A program made the position numbers and the translations under genes. A DNA stretch of 64,000 nucleotides, from the NCBI GenBank assembly GCA_036365455.1, contig JAWQUS010000030.1, forward strand, positions 19,798,001-19,862,000. The letters run 5' to 3'. The first letter of the stretch is position 1. Every line of letters starts with the position of its first letter. The notes under the pieces are model-generated. The model had not been told where the DNA came from and did no database searches. It worked only from the letters and a program-made list of their open reading frames with translations. This document shows, piece after piece, positions 1 to 10,181 of this stretch. This DNA comes from Macrosoma leucophasiata (lineage: Eukaryota; Arthropoda; Insecta; Lepidoptera; Hedylidae).

Positions 1-118
1 GCCTGTACTATGTGTACAGCGAACACAAAAAATGCATCACGATGTATATGCGGATGCGGATGCACCCAAGACGCCTAAATTGTTTTGTTTCTACATTAAT
101 AAATACACGGCCTTAGAT

Positions 119-232
119 AACCATCTACTCGGAACACGATAGTGTTGAACACTATCATTTAGATTAGATAGAGCTTATTAGGTAGTATTAGCTAGATTAG
201 CTTCCTAGAACTTCTGCAGCATTTCCACCAGT
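119..232 (-). repeat. Family A fragment (decayed)
   Basis: The stretch reads like the 5' half of family A on the minus strand: CGGAACACGATAGTG, the CACTATCATTTA block and a final CCACCAGTAA. It is diverged and lacks the poly-A side. Confidence 0.6.
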
Positions 233-242
233 AAATTCAAAG

Positions 243-641
243 AGTTGACATTCTTTTTCCTCAAATAACTCAGTGTGACCACAACACACAAACATAACAT
301 GGGATCACCGAGCCGACGAGTACTGTAATTAAAACTGGCACATGTTGCTCGCAATGTATTGCTCAACAATTATTTACTCAGATATACCGCTGAGCGCTCG
401 TAACGCTAAATGAATTATAGCTTGAGCGGCTATAATTCCTGTAATTGCTCTTGTGACAGTTGTTTGTAGAAGATATACGGACTGGTCTTGTTTTGCTGAG
501 CATAAATATATTGGCTGTTCCGATATACACTGAGACCACTGCTTTTATAGTGCTGAACTGGGGAGAATTTCGTTTCAATATAGAGACTGACAAGAGAGAA
601 AGAGGGAATGAGACATTCTACTGATAAACATAATAGTTTAC
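243..641. other. Unassigned AT-rich stretch
   Basis: I see no gene or recognised repeat here. The minus-strand open frame at 378-593 is rich in Ser and Asn, has no domain features and is probably chance. Confidence 0.5.
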
Positions 642-901
642 AGTAGTACCCCGAATTACGAATTAAAAACGATAATTTCGTTTTACGCGAATTTCGAGAT
701 ACCTACGCGGTTTCTTTATCATATCGCGCGTATCGGTTTCCCCACTCCGCTCGGTCAGTGGTCGGTTTACGAGAAGTTCAAGTATACGTTTATTTATTTA
801 CCGTTAATTATGTCATCCAAAAGAGCAAAACTGAGTAATTTGAACCTATCATTTATATGCTTAGGTGAACCCCGACTTACGCGAATTCGACTTACACTGG
901 T
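642..901 (+). mobile_element. pogo/Tigger-like DNA transposon remnant
   Basis: CAGTAGTACCCCGAATTACG at 642 follows a TA and resembles a pogo-type terminal repeat. A related GTGAACCCCGACTTACGCG block lies near 865. Between them, ATG at 810 begins a frame (MSSKRAKLSN) like the N-terminus of pogo/CENP-B-type transposases, but the resemblance ends within about 15 codons. I infer an internally deleted relic. The second block has the same orientation as the first, so it may be a second truncated copy rather than the other end. Confidence 0.4.
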
Positions 902-904
902 AAA

Positions 905-1045
905 AGTTGAAAGCCCAACACTTTGTGTGGGCACCCTTAGACGCAAAATAAATCATTATTGGGAACGCATCTACGTTTTGACATCTGGTTTTTGTGTAGA
1001 TGTCAAAACGTCTATAAACATCCAAAACACAAAAATTCTTACATA
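905..1045 (+). repeat. Family A-related fragment with perfect hairpin
   Basis: The CGCATCTACGTTTTGACATCTGG block resembles the middle of family A. Positions 973-986 and 998-1011 form a perfect 14-bp stem with an 11-nt loop. Confidence 0.45.
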
Positions 1046-1196
1046 CATTTAAGTTGGTGGTCTACTGCGTAGAAAGTAGTTTGCATCACCAAGGAAGTTG
1101 CGGAGTTTCTGCCAGCCCACAAATTATGCTGAGGAAATAACGCGGAAGGAAACCCGACAGGAAATTATGTAAAAACTTTAATAACATAACTACATT

Positions 1197-1345
1197 AATG
1201 GCCAGCGGGTTGACCACTAACGCACCCACCTCCACCAATCCGCATTGAAGCAGCGTGGTGGAGTAAGCTCCAGGCCTCCCCCAAATAGGGGAGAGACTCG
1301 TGCCCAGCAGTGGGACGTATAATGGGTTGCCATTATTATGTCTCT
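1197..1345 (+). repeat. Family D SINE, 3' fragment
   Basis: The piece contains GGCCAGCGGGTTGACCACTA, then CCGCATTGAAGCAGCGTGGT, GAGAGACTCGTGCCCAGCAG and GGGTTGCCATTATTAT. It matches the 3' half of the fuller copies at 11024 and 60126. The 5' half is missing. Confidence 0.75.
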
Positions 1346-1439
1346 CGTCAGCACGGGGTCCAATTTGAACCCCGGACCTTTGTCAGGCTTGCGCGGGGAC
1401 ATGGGGGGTCTAACACGTAGAGGCCCGAGAATTTTTATC

Positions 1440-2168
1440 TACTTTGTAATGGGTTATATTCGGTGGGACCTCTCTCTGGCTGCATCAATAGTTAATACAG
1501 ACACAGACAGACCCCGCAGAATATAATGGGACTATTGTAATGATAAGTGATTCGCCACACTTTGGGCTATGTGGGTGAACTGGGGAGATTAGCTCGCTGG
1601 GCCTATGGAGTGAGATCCGGCACCTGCCTATATTCAACATCTCACATTATCGAATCCTACTTGAGGCAGGTGGTGACTCGCCTCTCCTTGGTGGGCCCCC
1701 CAAACAGCCAACCCGATTGAGAGAGGCTGGGGGTGTCGAGAGGTGTGGCCCCGGTTTCACCATCACGAGCGAGTAATCTCGAGCTCGGAGCGGGCTTCCC
1801 CACTTTTATGCCTTTAGACACTTCCACCCCCGAGTGTATGGCTCTTCCAGAAATTTAGACAACAGCCTATTATCTAAATTTCTGCAAATGCCATACCTCT
1901 AGCGCCCCACTCTGACCGGCCAATGAAGGCAAGCCAGAGGTGAGAGACCTGATGCTCTGTCCGGCCGTACCTCTGTGTGGCAGGCGAGGCGGAGCCCAGT
2001 TCTCTCGGAGGAACTCGAGATGATGGTAGGGGGTGGTGTCGCTACTCAGCAACAGCTCGCCACAAGCTGCTCTGCCCTGACTATTATTATTTTTAATGGC
2101 CACTACAACTGAGCCTGAGGGTTCTATCGAATTCATCAGATTGGCAATTTAAGACGTACAGTAACTTC
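1440..2168. repeat. GC-rich unassigned segment, possibly a LINE 3' region
   Basis: This segment is clearly more GC-rich than its surroundings, with no open frame of note (a minus frame at 1870-2136 has no recognisable domain). Positions 1836-1842/1890-1896 and 1849-1859/1873-1883 make a two-tier perfect inverted repeat. The composition suggests an inserted retroelement 3' region, but I do not recognise the family. Confidence 0.3.
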
Positions 2169-2477
2169 ACTGGTGGTAGAGCTCCAGTAATAGAGCTCGC
2201 GGCCGTTGTCCCCACCGCATTACCTAATATACTTGCCGCTAAATGGTAGTGTTCAGCACTATCGTGTTACGGTCAGGTGGTAATGTATGGCCCTATAATT
2301 TCCAGCACAGAGGCCTACACCTTATATAATAAAAAAATACCTTATATAACACCTTAGGCCTCAGGAGTGTTAACGCATCTGCCTTGGTCATTGTGTGGGT
2401 GTCTACAATCTGCAGTCATCATTTAACATCAATGTGAACTGCATGCTTTTTTACCACTTTCATTACATTATAAAAAA
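2169..2477 (+). repeat. Family A element (reference description)
   Basis: Family A begins ACTGGTGGTAGAGCTCCAGT, runs through GCCGCTAAATGGTAGTGTTC, a TTCCGGTCAGGTGGTAATGT-type block and CTGCAGTCATCACTTAACAT, and ends TTACATAAA plus an A-run. Typical length is about 290 bp. At least nine copies start at the same base, which argues for a defined 5' end (SINE-like) rather than random LINE truncation. The sequence also resembles 3' ends of lepidopteran RTE-type LINEs as I remember them. The first 45 nt can fold: GGTGGT pairs with ACCACC around a GAGCTCC/GGAGCTC stem. This copy has a short duplication around CTTATATAA near 2315-2350. Other copies are listed by position only. Confidence 0.85.
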
Positions 2478-2489
2478 TCTAACAAGAAA

Positions 2490-2997
2490 TATTGTACATC
2501 GACCTTAGGAAGGAGATTTCGGCTTATTTCGGGTCTGTACAGCGTTATCTCTTTTGCACCTTACATAAGTGACGTTTGTAATATTTATTTTTCGCATTAA
2601 CACGTGCGAGTGAACTTTAGAAATTAAAGAAAAAACGGAAAGAAAAATTTGACTTCGAGCAGAAATTGAACCTGCGACCTCAGGATAACCGACCCTAAAT
2701 CGGTTAAAATCAAAGAAGCATAATTTGACGCATCGGTGTGGGACTTCGGTAGCTTAGTGGTAAAGTGGCTGGTCTGGTTATCCTGAGGTCGCAGATTTGA
2801 TTCCTGCCCGAAGTCAAATTTTTCTTTCCGTTTTTTCTTTAATTTCTAAGTGACGTTTGTTGACCATTTTGATCAAGTTTTGATCAATACTGGACTCTCA
2901 GTGCTTACGTAGGCAGTGTGCAGCAGAGGTAACGCTCTACGAAGTCGAAACTAGCCGATTGTCTCTTTCGTAGGCTCGATGTGCAATATTTTTGCTG
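2490..2997 (-). mobile_element. Family G MITE, interrupted by a SINE
   Basis: The two flanks 2490-2579 and 2847-2997 together make one reverse-oriented family G MITE (see 47769-48018). The halves rejoin at a duplicated TAAGTGACGTTTGT, present at 2566-2579 and 2847-2860, which is the target duplication of the family E SINE between them. Confidence 0.75.
2580..2846 (+). mobile_element. Family E SINE in fold-back form
   Basis: Bases 2742-2815 form a tRNA-like cloverleaf with a perfect 7-bp acceptor stem (GACTTCG/CGAAGTC) and B-box-like GATTTGATTCC, followed by TCAAATTTTTCTTTCC. Upstream, 2616-2692 is the reverse complement of 2776-2848, so the insert folds on itself. A single 14-bp target duplication surrounds the whole unit, which means the inverted structure arrived in one insertion. 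Snap-back priming during reverse transcription would explain it (inference). Confidence 0.8.
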
Positions 2998-3085
2998 GGT
3001 ATTGTAGTTTAAAATTTTAGGCATAGATAGTAGTTTCAGAAATCAGGCGAAGTTACACAAAATAATTAATTTAAAAGTTATTTAA

Positions 3086-3393
3086 CTGCCTCAGTAGCGT
3101 AGTGGTAGCAGGCCACTACTATCACGCTGGAGGTCCTGGGTTCGATTCCCGGGTCGGGGACTATCAGAGATAACGGTTTAAAATCCTTTATCTCTGCTTC
3201 TATTGGGATTTTTCCATTTTCTGGAAGTTTCCCAGTACCCCGGAGTTTGGTAATGTGCCCGGAGATGGCAACAGGTTCGCCACCTGTTACATGGGCCAAA
3301 ACGTAACCGGCGAGTCGTGGGTGTTTGCATGTATGATTGAATGCATACATTTACCTCTGCCTACCCCTTCGGGGATTACAGGCGTGAAGTTAC
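3086..3393 (+). mobile_element. Family B tRNA-derived SINE, full copy
   Basis: The head has an A-box-like TAGCGTAGTGGTAGC and a B box GGTTCGATTCC, so pol III transcription is expected. The body runs through TTTCTGGAAGTTTCCCAGTA and ends GGGGATTACAGGCGTGAAGT. GTTATTTAA occurs at 3077-3085 and 3394-3402 as a 9-bp target duplication. A minus-strand frame through the body is not a gene. Confidence 0.88.
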
Positions 3394-3402
3394 GTTATTT
3401 AA

Positions 3403-4110
3403 GTATTACTTGAAAAACTTTTTAAATATATTATCCCCCAAAAGTGTCCCCCAATTTAAGATTACATTTATTTGAGTTACACGTACATGTTTCGGTAACT
3501 CGTATTCCTATTTCAATTTTAATTCAATCAGCCTTGTGCTGAGAAAATCTGCTACGATAAACGTACAGACAGACAGACAGGCATCCATCCACAGTGATAT
3601 TACAATGGTTCCGTATTTTCCTATTCAGGTACGAAACCCAAAACTGTATCAGTATCCACGAAGCCATACATAACTCTCACACCAAATTACCTGTCATCCG
3701 TTAGAAAAAGTTTGATTTAATGCACTTCATTAACTCTACTACAGAAATCAACAAAAAAGGGACCGTGAAATGAATATTTTTATATCCCAATAATCCTGAT
3801 CTTTGTAAAGCGTGACCCGCAGCATCGTCTACTGAAGTATGTCAGTGATGTTTACACAACCAAATGCGATACCCGGTGGGGCCTACTCTCATTGGTTGAT
3901 CAGATTACGACAGGCTGCTTGTAGACTTGCGACAAAAGTGATCCTCACAAATTTATTAAACTGATTTTTGAAAACAAAAAGTACCTAATTAATATAATAA
4001 CTTATGCCGTTTATTTGGATTTCAATAGTGTCATTAACAATTTATTTTTGCAAAGAGTAGGCTATTTTGCAGTACAAGTATTGTAAATATCAACTTATTT
4101 CGTCTTAATA
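3403..4110. other. Unassigned stretch with family K-like piece
   Basis: Near 3560-3640 an (AGAC)n run and a TACGAAACCC block resemble family K. Otherwise it is AT-rich and I see no gene. Confidence 0.4.
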
Positions 4111-4115
4111 ATACC

Positions 4116-4336
4116 TGAACGAGCGATATTACATATGTTTGTATTTGAATTTATAGTTCGCAGTGTTGGGCATAGATGGCACCACATGTAATTAGGCTCG
4201 CGCTAACAATGTTAACAGGTAATAATATATATATAGTCTGTTACAATTAAATAAACCAAGTCTGCGAGTTTGGAAAAGAACTCACATCCGAAATTCGTGC
4301 GTTTTATTTTTGGGAGGACCTCTAGTAGGCGGTACA
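4116..4336 (+). repeat. 5' LTR of the BEL/Pao element
   Basis: The LTR has TG...CA ends, a TATA-like AT run near 4221-4236 and an AATAAA at about 4250-4255, placing promoter and polyadenylation signals in the usual order. Exact U3/R/U5 limits cannot be read without transcript data. Confidence 0.94.
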
Positions 4337-4354
4337 TGGTCCTCCCAGCCGGTT
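4337..4354 (+). promoter_or_regulatory. Primer binding site
   Basis: TGGTCCTCCCAGCCGG abuts the 5' LTR, and the TGG matches the CCA of a tRNA 3' end. The complement looks closest to tRNA-Tyr among those I remember, but it is not a perfect match. Confidence 0.65.
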
Positions 4355-4881
4355 CGCGTTACTTAGCTAGGCAGGTTGCTAGAACAATATAGATAAAGTG
4401 ATAATGTTCAGTGTTGTCAAGGAAAAATTGGATTACGGTGTTGCCACTTTGGAATGGAATGCAGTGATAAGTGATAACAGTGCAATTAACTACAAATTAA
4501 AAATAGGAAACTTAATAACAATTTATTAATAGTGTAACAATAGATAAAAATACTGATAAATAGAAAGGAAAACAATACAATAGAAGTGTTAAATAGGTGT
4601 AAAAATAAACAGATAATAATCAGACAATTAGAAGTTTATCTCAAGTGTTAGTGACGTCATAAAAGCAGTAGACTTTAATAACAATTATTTACTCAATAAA
4701 TAAAAGACAATTTTAGTACATAAATAATAATTAGAGGTGTCAATAAAAAACAATTCATTAGAGAATATTTAAAACAATATGGGACTTAGAAAAATTTTGT
4801 GATCTGAGACTTTTTATAATTCAAAGTGGTTTTTGGACTTAGAAAAATATTGTGTTTACTTGGACTTAACAAAATTTCAAG

Positions 4882-7800
4882 ATGGAAAATTATATCAGTG
4901 CGCAAATGGAGATATACGAGCAAATCAAGAGAGCTCATCTGAATTTTAAGAAATCACCAAAGGAACGTTTGACTTCTGTTTACATAGATACAAAGCTGGA
5001 ATTACTTGATCAAACTTGGGCTAGTTTTCACGAAAATCATCTTAAATTGCTTCGTTCATTTGAGAAACGATTATTGAATTCTACAGACTATGTTAAAGAC
5101 GACATATTCTTTAACGCAGAGGAAGAGTATTCGGATGCAAAGATATGTATGAAGGAAAAATTAAAACAACTCGAAGCTACTACATCTCAGTACAATTCCA
5201 CATCAAACAGTCAAAATGAAGTTAAAGGGCCAGATATTAAAATTCCAGCTATAAAAATACAAGTATTTAATGGCCAGTATACAGAATGGATTTCTTTTCG
5301 AGATCAGTTTGTATCTTTAATTCACAACAACCAAACTCTAAGAAACGTAGAAAAATTTCATTTTTTAAAAATGCATCTTAGTGGCGAAGCAGCTAACTTG
5401 TTAAAGAACATATCAGTGACACAAACCAATTATGAACATGCTTGGGATAAACTGCACAAAAGATTCAGCAATAATAGAGTTATAGCCAACGCATATTTAA
5501 ATAAACTGATGTCAATCAAGAGAACAACTAACGAATCAGCTAACTCAATAAAATACATCATGGATACTACCTTAGACTGCTTGAGTGGGTTGAATAGTAT
5601 TGGAATAAAGACCGATAATTGGGACATATTTATCATATTCTTAACTACGAGTAAATTAGACATAGAATCACTTAAACAGTGGGAAGACACTATAAACAAA
5701 GATGGAGACAACACATTACCAACAATAGAGAAATTGTCAGAGTTTTTGGAAGCTAGATTTCGATCGCTAGAGGGAATACAATCAACGAGATCAAATACAC
5801 TACATACAAGACAACACAATGAGAAGAAAGTTTTTTATACAAACGAACTAACAACTGAGAGAAACCAAACCTGCACATTCTGTAACGGCGATCATTATAT
5901 ATTCAAATGCAACCAGTTCACCGCATTGAATTACGAAGAGAAGAAGATGTTTATAGAGAAACGACAGCTTTGTTATAACTGCCTTGTTCCTAACCACGGA
6001 GTACGGGCATGTAAGCATCGTGCACGCTGTCATAAATGTGGAAAACGGCACCATTCTTTGATACATCCTCCTGAAAATAACAACGTACATTATACTACTA
6101 ATGATAACGATAGTAGAACACACACAAGAAAGAGAGAGCAGACTTCCGAGAATTCAATACAGTCCACTACAGATGACAATATAGTTTCACATTTTGTCAC
6201 GAGAGAGAAAGTTAAGACACAAACTCTTCTTGCTACAGCGTTAGTAAGAATTAAGTCACAAAACGGAAAGGTTGTACAATTACGAGCATTGATAGATCAA
6301 GGATCCCAGGGATCATTTGTCACAGAATCTGCAGCACAAATTCTTGGTCTGAGAAAGAGAACAATCAATGGCTCTATAAGTGGCATAGGAGATACACAAC
6401 CATTAAAGAGTAAACACATGGTTTCATTCATCTTACAATCTAACACAGATAGTACATTTAGCTTGAACGTTGAGGCATACGTTCTGAGAACCTTAACACG
6501 CTTGCTGCCTTCAAATAGAGTGCACGTAACCTGGAATCATACAAAGGATTTGGCATTAGCAGATCCGACTTACGGCACTCCTGGAAAAATAGATTTACTT
6601 TTGGGAGCAGCAGTATACTGTAGAATAATACAAGAAGGCTTAGTTCACGGACCACCTGGGACACCAGTAGCACAAAAGACCAGCCTAGGGTGGATCCTTT
6701 CTGGAGAGGTGCAAACGCACAACAACCAAGACAAGAGAGTTATAAATATGCACATAACAACTACAGATGAAGATAATGATCTTTTGAGAAAATTTTGGGA
6801 AATAGAGTCAGATGAAACCTGCAACATTAAACATAGAATGACTGAGGAAGAATTACTTTGCGAGAAAATATATGAAGATACACACACAAGAGATAAATAT
6901 GGCAGATACGTAGTTACCATTCCGTTAAGAGATGAAGATTACAGTTATGGAAATACTAGAGAGATAGCAAAAAGAAGACTTCAACAATTGCTACGAAAAC
7001 TTAACAAAGATGAACAGTTAAAAAATGAATACACTAAAGTTCTAATGGAATACAAAGATTTAGATCACATGGAAGAGATTTCAACGAAGACAAGTACATC
7101 AGATTTACCTACATTTTATTTGCCTCACCATCCAGTTATCCGTAGAGACAAAACGACTAGCAAGGTTAGAATAGTTTTTGATGCCTCCTGTAAGGGTCCT
7201 AATGGAAGATCATTGAATGATAACATGCTTGTTGGTCCGAGATTGCAAAGAGAATTAAGACACATAGTAATGACTTGGCGCTTGCATGAGATAGCTCTTG
7301 TTGCCGACTGTGTAAAAATGTATCGTCAAATCAAGGTTACCGATAAATGTAGTAATTTACAAAGAATTTTATGGGAAGAAAATGGTCAAATCAAAGAATA
7401 TAAACTAACTAGAGTTACCTTTGGCACAGCTAGCGCTCCTTACCTGGCCACTAAAACACTGCAATATTTAGCTAATGATGAAAGCTTGAATTACCCTATA
7501 GCATCAGTACTCACGAAATCAGACTTTTATATGGATGACCTTTTGTCTGGCGCTGATAATTTAGAAGAGGCTTGTGTAATCTACGACCAAATGACAGATT
7601 TACTTAAAGCGGGAGGATTTGAAATGCAAAAATGGGCTAGTAATAACAAGGAATTTTTAAAATACATACAAAATAAAGAAGAGAACACAGATGATACTTA
7701 CGTTATTCAAAACGATGATGTTGTAAAAACACTCGGCATAAGGTGGGACAGAAGAACTGACAAATTTCAATATACTACTAACATAGATGAGACAGTTACA

Positions 7801-10068
7801 GAAACTGTTACGAAGCGCACAATTCTACGAGATATTTCAAAATTATTCGATCCAATCGGCTGGATCTCTCCTGTGATTATTATAGCCAAAGTTTTAATAC
7901 AAAAGTTATGGTTGAGTGGAGTTAGTTGGGATGAACAAGTATCTAAATCAATTTACGAGGAGTGGTTACATTACAAAAGTAAACTAACTGAAATTAAACA
8001 TATAACAGTACCAAGATGGTTGAGAACCAATAAAAATGACATGAAGAGAGAACTACACGGATATTCGGACGCTTCTTCTGTGGCTTATGCAGCAGTAGTT
8101 TATTTACGATCAGTTAAATCAGATGGAACAATTCACGTAGAGATGATTACAGCTAAGACGAAGGTAGCGCCAACAAGAACGATATCTGTACCAAGGCTAG
8201 AGCTTTGTGGCGCTGTTTTACTTACGAAATTATTGGCCGAAGTTTCGGAGCAATTAGAAATTAATAAAGGTAATATTCACGCCTACACCGACTCTAAGGT
8301 TGTATTGGCTTGGCTTCAAAGTCACCCAAGTAAATGGAAGACATACATTGCTAATCGAACAGCTGAAATATTAACCTTTTTACCGAGTCAATATTGGCAC
8401 CACGTCGTTTCGGCAAAAAACCCGGCAGATATAGCATCCCGAGGAGCATTTCCATCACAACTCATAGACAATACACTCTGGTGGAATGGGCCGAAAGAAT
8501 TACAGAACGAACGTATAGAATATGAAACAATAAAAGACAACATAACGGTTTTAGAAGAAAAGAAACTGAGAGTTATGACGACAACGTTTTCTGAAGATTT
8601 TAACTTATATACAAAATATTCTAGTTTAACTAAATTACTAAGAGTTACAGCTTACATTATGAGATTTATTTCAAAAATTAAACCAAAAACCATACAATTA
8701 TCAGGAGAAGAAATAATTAAAACGAGAAAGAGATGTATTTTACTGTGTCAAGAACAAGAATTTGCGAATGAAATCAATAAATTGAGGAATAGAGAAAATA
8801 TCAGAAATGACAGTAAATTGAAAGGCCTCAACCCATTTCTTGATGCAGATGGAATTTTAAGAGTTGGAGGAAGACTTGTTAACTCAAATTTACCTCATGA
8901 CACCAAACATCAAATAATCTTGCCAGGTGAACATCCATTCACAAAACTTGTTTTGTCGGACTGTCATGAAAGAACATTGCATGGTGGACCTATGTTAATG
9001 CTGAGTCATTTGAGAACAAGGTACTGGATTACCCATGCAAAGAGTTTAGTGCGACAAGTTATACACAAATGTATCGTGTGTGCTAGATTTCGAGCTGCAA
9101 CATCCAACCAAAGAATGGGATCTTTGCCACAAGTCAGAGTAACGCCGGCTCGACCTTTCCTACACAGTGGAGTCGATTTGGCAGGTCCAATCGATTTGAG
9201 AATGTCAAAGGGCAGAGGTTGTAAAACCCTAAAGGGGTATATTGTTATTTTCATTTGTATGGTAACTAGAGCGATACATATTGAGATAGTTACCGGCCTA
9301 TCGACACAAGACTTTATCGCTGCGTTTAAGAGATTTGTAGCACGCAGAGGGCATTGCAGCGATATGTGGAGTGACAATGGCACTAATCTTACATCTGGAA
9401 ATAAAGAATTAATGACACTATTTGAACGAAGTATAGAGACAGTTAGAGCAGATATAGAAAATTTGCTAGCAAACGATGGCACTACATGGCATCACATTCC
9501 AGCATCAGCACCACACTTCGGCGGCCTTTGGGAGGCTGGAGTAAAATCAATAAAATTCCATTTAAAACGAGTACTTAAGAATTCAACATTTACCTACGAG
9601 GAGATGTGCACATTAACCACTCAAATAGAATCATGCTTGAACTCACGACCGATTTCACCTATGAGCGATGATCCATCTGACTTCGATCCGTTGACGCCCG
9701 GGCACTTTTTGCTAGGCGAAGCACCTATGACAGTGCCTGATGAGAGTTTGCTTGATACAAAAATCAATTACTTAAACAGATGGCAATTACTGCAGAGGTT
9801 ATACCAAGATTTTTGGTCGAGATGGTCCAGAGAATACCTCACTAGATTACAATCCAGACAAAAATGGACGAAAGAACAACCTAATATAAATATTGGAGAA
9901 CTAGTTATCATCAAAGACGATAAGGTTCCACCAGCTAAGTGGTTAATGGCTAGAGTGTTAGAGACTTTTCCCGGAAAAGACAATTTAACTCGTGTTGTAG
10001 CTTTAAAATGTAAAAATTGTGTCATTAAGAGACCAATCACCAAGATATGTCGCCTTCCAATAGACTAA
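4882..10068 (+). CDS. Gag-Pol polyprotein of BEL/Pao retrotransposon
   Basis: A single 1728-residue frame encodes the whole polyprotein, so Gag and Pol are not separated by a frameshift. In order: a Gag core of the DUF1759 type (about residues 120-300); CCHC-like knuckles from Cys331 to about residue 395; a retropepsin-like aspartic protease with DQGS at residue 472; reverse transcriptase with YMDD at 883-886; RNase H with Asp1063, Glu1107 and Asp1137; an HHCC zinc domain and an integrase core with Asp1432, Asp1498 and Glu1551; then a C-terminal tail with LTPGHFLLG. All catalytic positions I can check are present. The start at 4882 is the first ATG of the long frame, 545 bp after the LTR. The protein would assemble intracellular particles, copy the RNA and integrate it. 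Internal minus frames (e.g. 9006-9482) are shadows. Confidence 0.95.
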   Translation: MENYISAQMEIYEQIKRAHLNFKKSPKERLTSVYIDTKLELLDQTWASFHENHLKLLRSFEKRLLNSTDYVKDDIFFNAEEEYSDAKICMKEKLKQLEATTSQYNSTSNSQNEVKGPDIKIPAIKIQVFNGQYTEWISFRDQFVSLIHNNQTLRNVEKFHFLKMHLSGEAANLLKNISVTQTNYEHAWDKLHKRFSNNRVIANAYLNKLMSIKRTTNESANSIKYIMDTTLDCLSGLNSIGIKTDNWDIFIIFLTTSKLDIESLKQWEDTINKDGDNTLPTIEKLSEFLEARFRSLEGIQSTRSNTLHTRQHNEKKVFYTNELTTERNQTCTFCNGDHYIFKCNQFTALNYEEKKMFIEKRQLCYNCLVPNHGVRACKHRARCHKCGKRHHSLIHPPENNNVHYTTNDNDSRTHTRKREQTSENSIQSTTDDNIVSHFVTREKVKTQTLLATALVRIKSQNGKVVQLRALIDQGSQGSFVTESAAQILGLRKRTINGSISGIGDTQPLKSKHMVSFILQSNTDSTFSLNVEAYVLRTLTRLLPSNRVHVTWNHTKDLALADPTYGTPGKIDLLLGAAVYCRIIQEGLVHGPPGTPVAQKTSLGWILSGEVQTHNNQDKRVINMHITTTDEDNDLLRKFWEIESDETCNIKHRMTEEELLCEKIYEDTHTRDKYGRYVVTIPLRDEDYSYGNTREIAKRRLQQLLRKLNKDEQLKNEYTKVLMEYKDLDHMEEISTKTSTSDLPTFYLPHHPVIRRDKTTSKVRIVFDASCKGPNGRSLNDNMLVGPRLQRELRHIVMTWRLHEIALVADCVKMYRQIKVTDKCSNLQRILWEENGQIKEYKLTRVTFGTASAPYLATKTLQYLANDESLNYPIASVLTKSDFYMDDLLSGADNLEEACVIYDQMTDLLKAGGFEMQKWASNNKEFLKYIQNKEENTDDTYVIQNDDVVKTLGIRWDRRTDKFQYTTNIDETVTETVTKRTILRDISKLFDPIGWISPVIIIAKVLIQKLWLSGVSWDEQVSKSIYEEWLHYKSKLTEIKHITVPRWLRTNKNDMKRELHGYSDASSVAYAAVVYLRSVKSDGTIHVEMITAKTKVAPTRTISVPRLELCGAVLLTKLLAEVSEQLEINKGNIHAYTDSKVVLAWLQSHPSKWKTYIANRTAEILTFLPSQYWHHVVSAKNPADIASRGAFPSQLIDNTLWWNGPKELQNERIEYETIKDNITVLEEKKLRVMTTTFSEDFNLYTKYSSLTKLLRVTAYIMRFISKIKPKTIQLSGEEIIKTRKRCILLCQEQEFANEINKLRNRENIRNDSKLKGLNPFLDADGILRVGGRLVNSNLPHDTKHQIILPGEHPFTKLVLSDCHERTLHGGPMLMLSHLRTRYWITHAKSLVRQVIHKCIVCARFRAATSNQRMGSLPQVRVTPARPFLHSGVDLAGPIDLRMSKGRGCKTLKGYIVIFICMVTRAIHIEIVTGLSTQDFIAAFKRFVARRGHCSDMWSDNGTNLTSGNKELMTLFERSIETVRADIENLLANDGTTWHHIPASAPHFGGLWEAGVKSIKFHLKRVLKNSTFTYEEMCTLTTQIESCLNSRPISPMSDDPSDFDPLTPGHFLLGEAPMTVPDESLLDTKINYLNRWQLLQRLYQDFWSRWSREYLTRLQSRQKWTKEQPNINIGELVIIKDDKVPPAKWLMARVLETFPGKDNLTRVVALKCKNCVIKRPITKICRLPID

Positions 10069-10171
10069 CTTTCACTTACTTATTTTTCGTTTAGATTTAA
10101 TCACAGCTTTCATGGTGGGTGGGTTTTTGATTATTTTTTTTCTTTATTGGAAGGATATCAGGATATCCTTG

Positions 10172-10181
10172 GTGGGTGGTA
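10172..10181 (+). promoter_or_regulatory. Polypurine tract (candidate)
   Basis: The G-rich GTGGGTGGTA directly precedes the 3' LTR and would prime plus-strand synthesis. It is not a pure purine run, and a similar GGTGGGTGGG lies about 60 bp upstream. Confidence 0.5.

Noticed and set aside
1217..1526. Short opposing frames around 1.2-1.5 kb
   Set aside because: They lie in a family D SINE tail and GC-rich sequence; no domain or codon signal.
2169..2215. Self-cleaving ribozyme at the family A 5' end
   Set aside because: A nested hairpin is present, but I could not fit the double pseudoknot of an HDV-like fold.
3086..3160. tRNA gene (A and B boxes present)
   Set aside because: The acceptor stem does not pair and the same head precedes a SINE body in several copies with target duplications; likewise at 11529, 14202 and 23287.
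3078..3350. 90-codon minus frame, also seen in part at 11602-11796
   Set aside because: It recurs because it is part of family B SINE; not a gene.
5430..6920. Minus frames of 71-129 codons under Gag and protease
   Set aside because: Shadows of the real plus-strand frame.
9006..9482. 158-codon minus-strand frame
   Set aside because: It lies antisense to the integrase region of the BEL/Pao frame and has no domain; a shadow.
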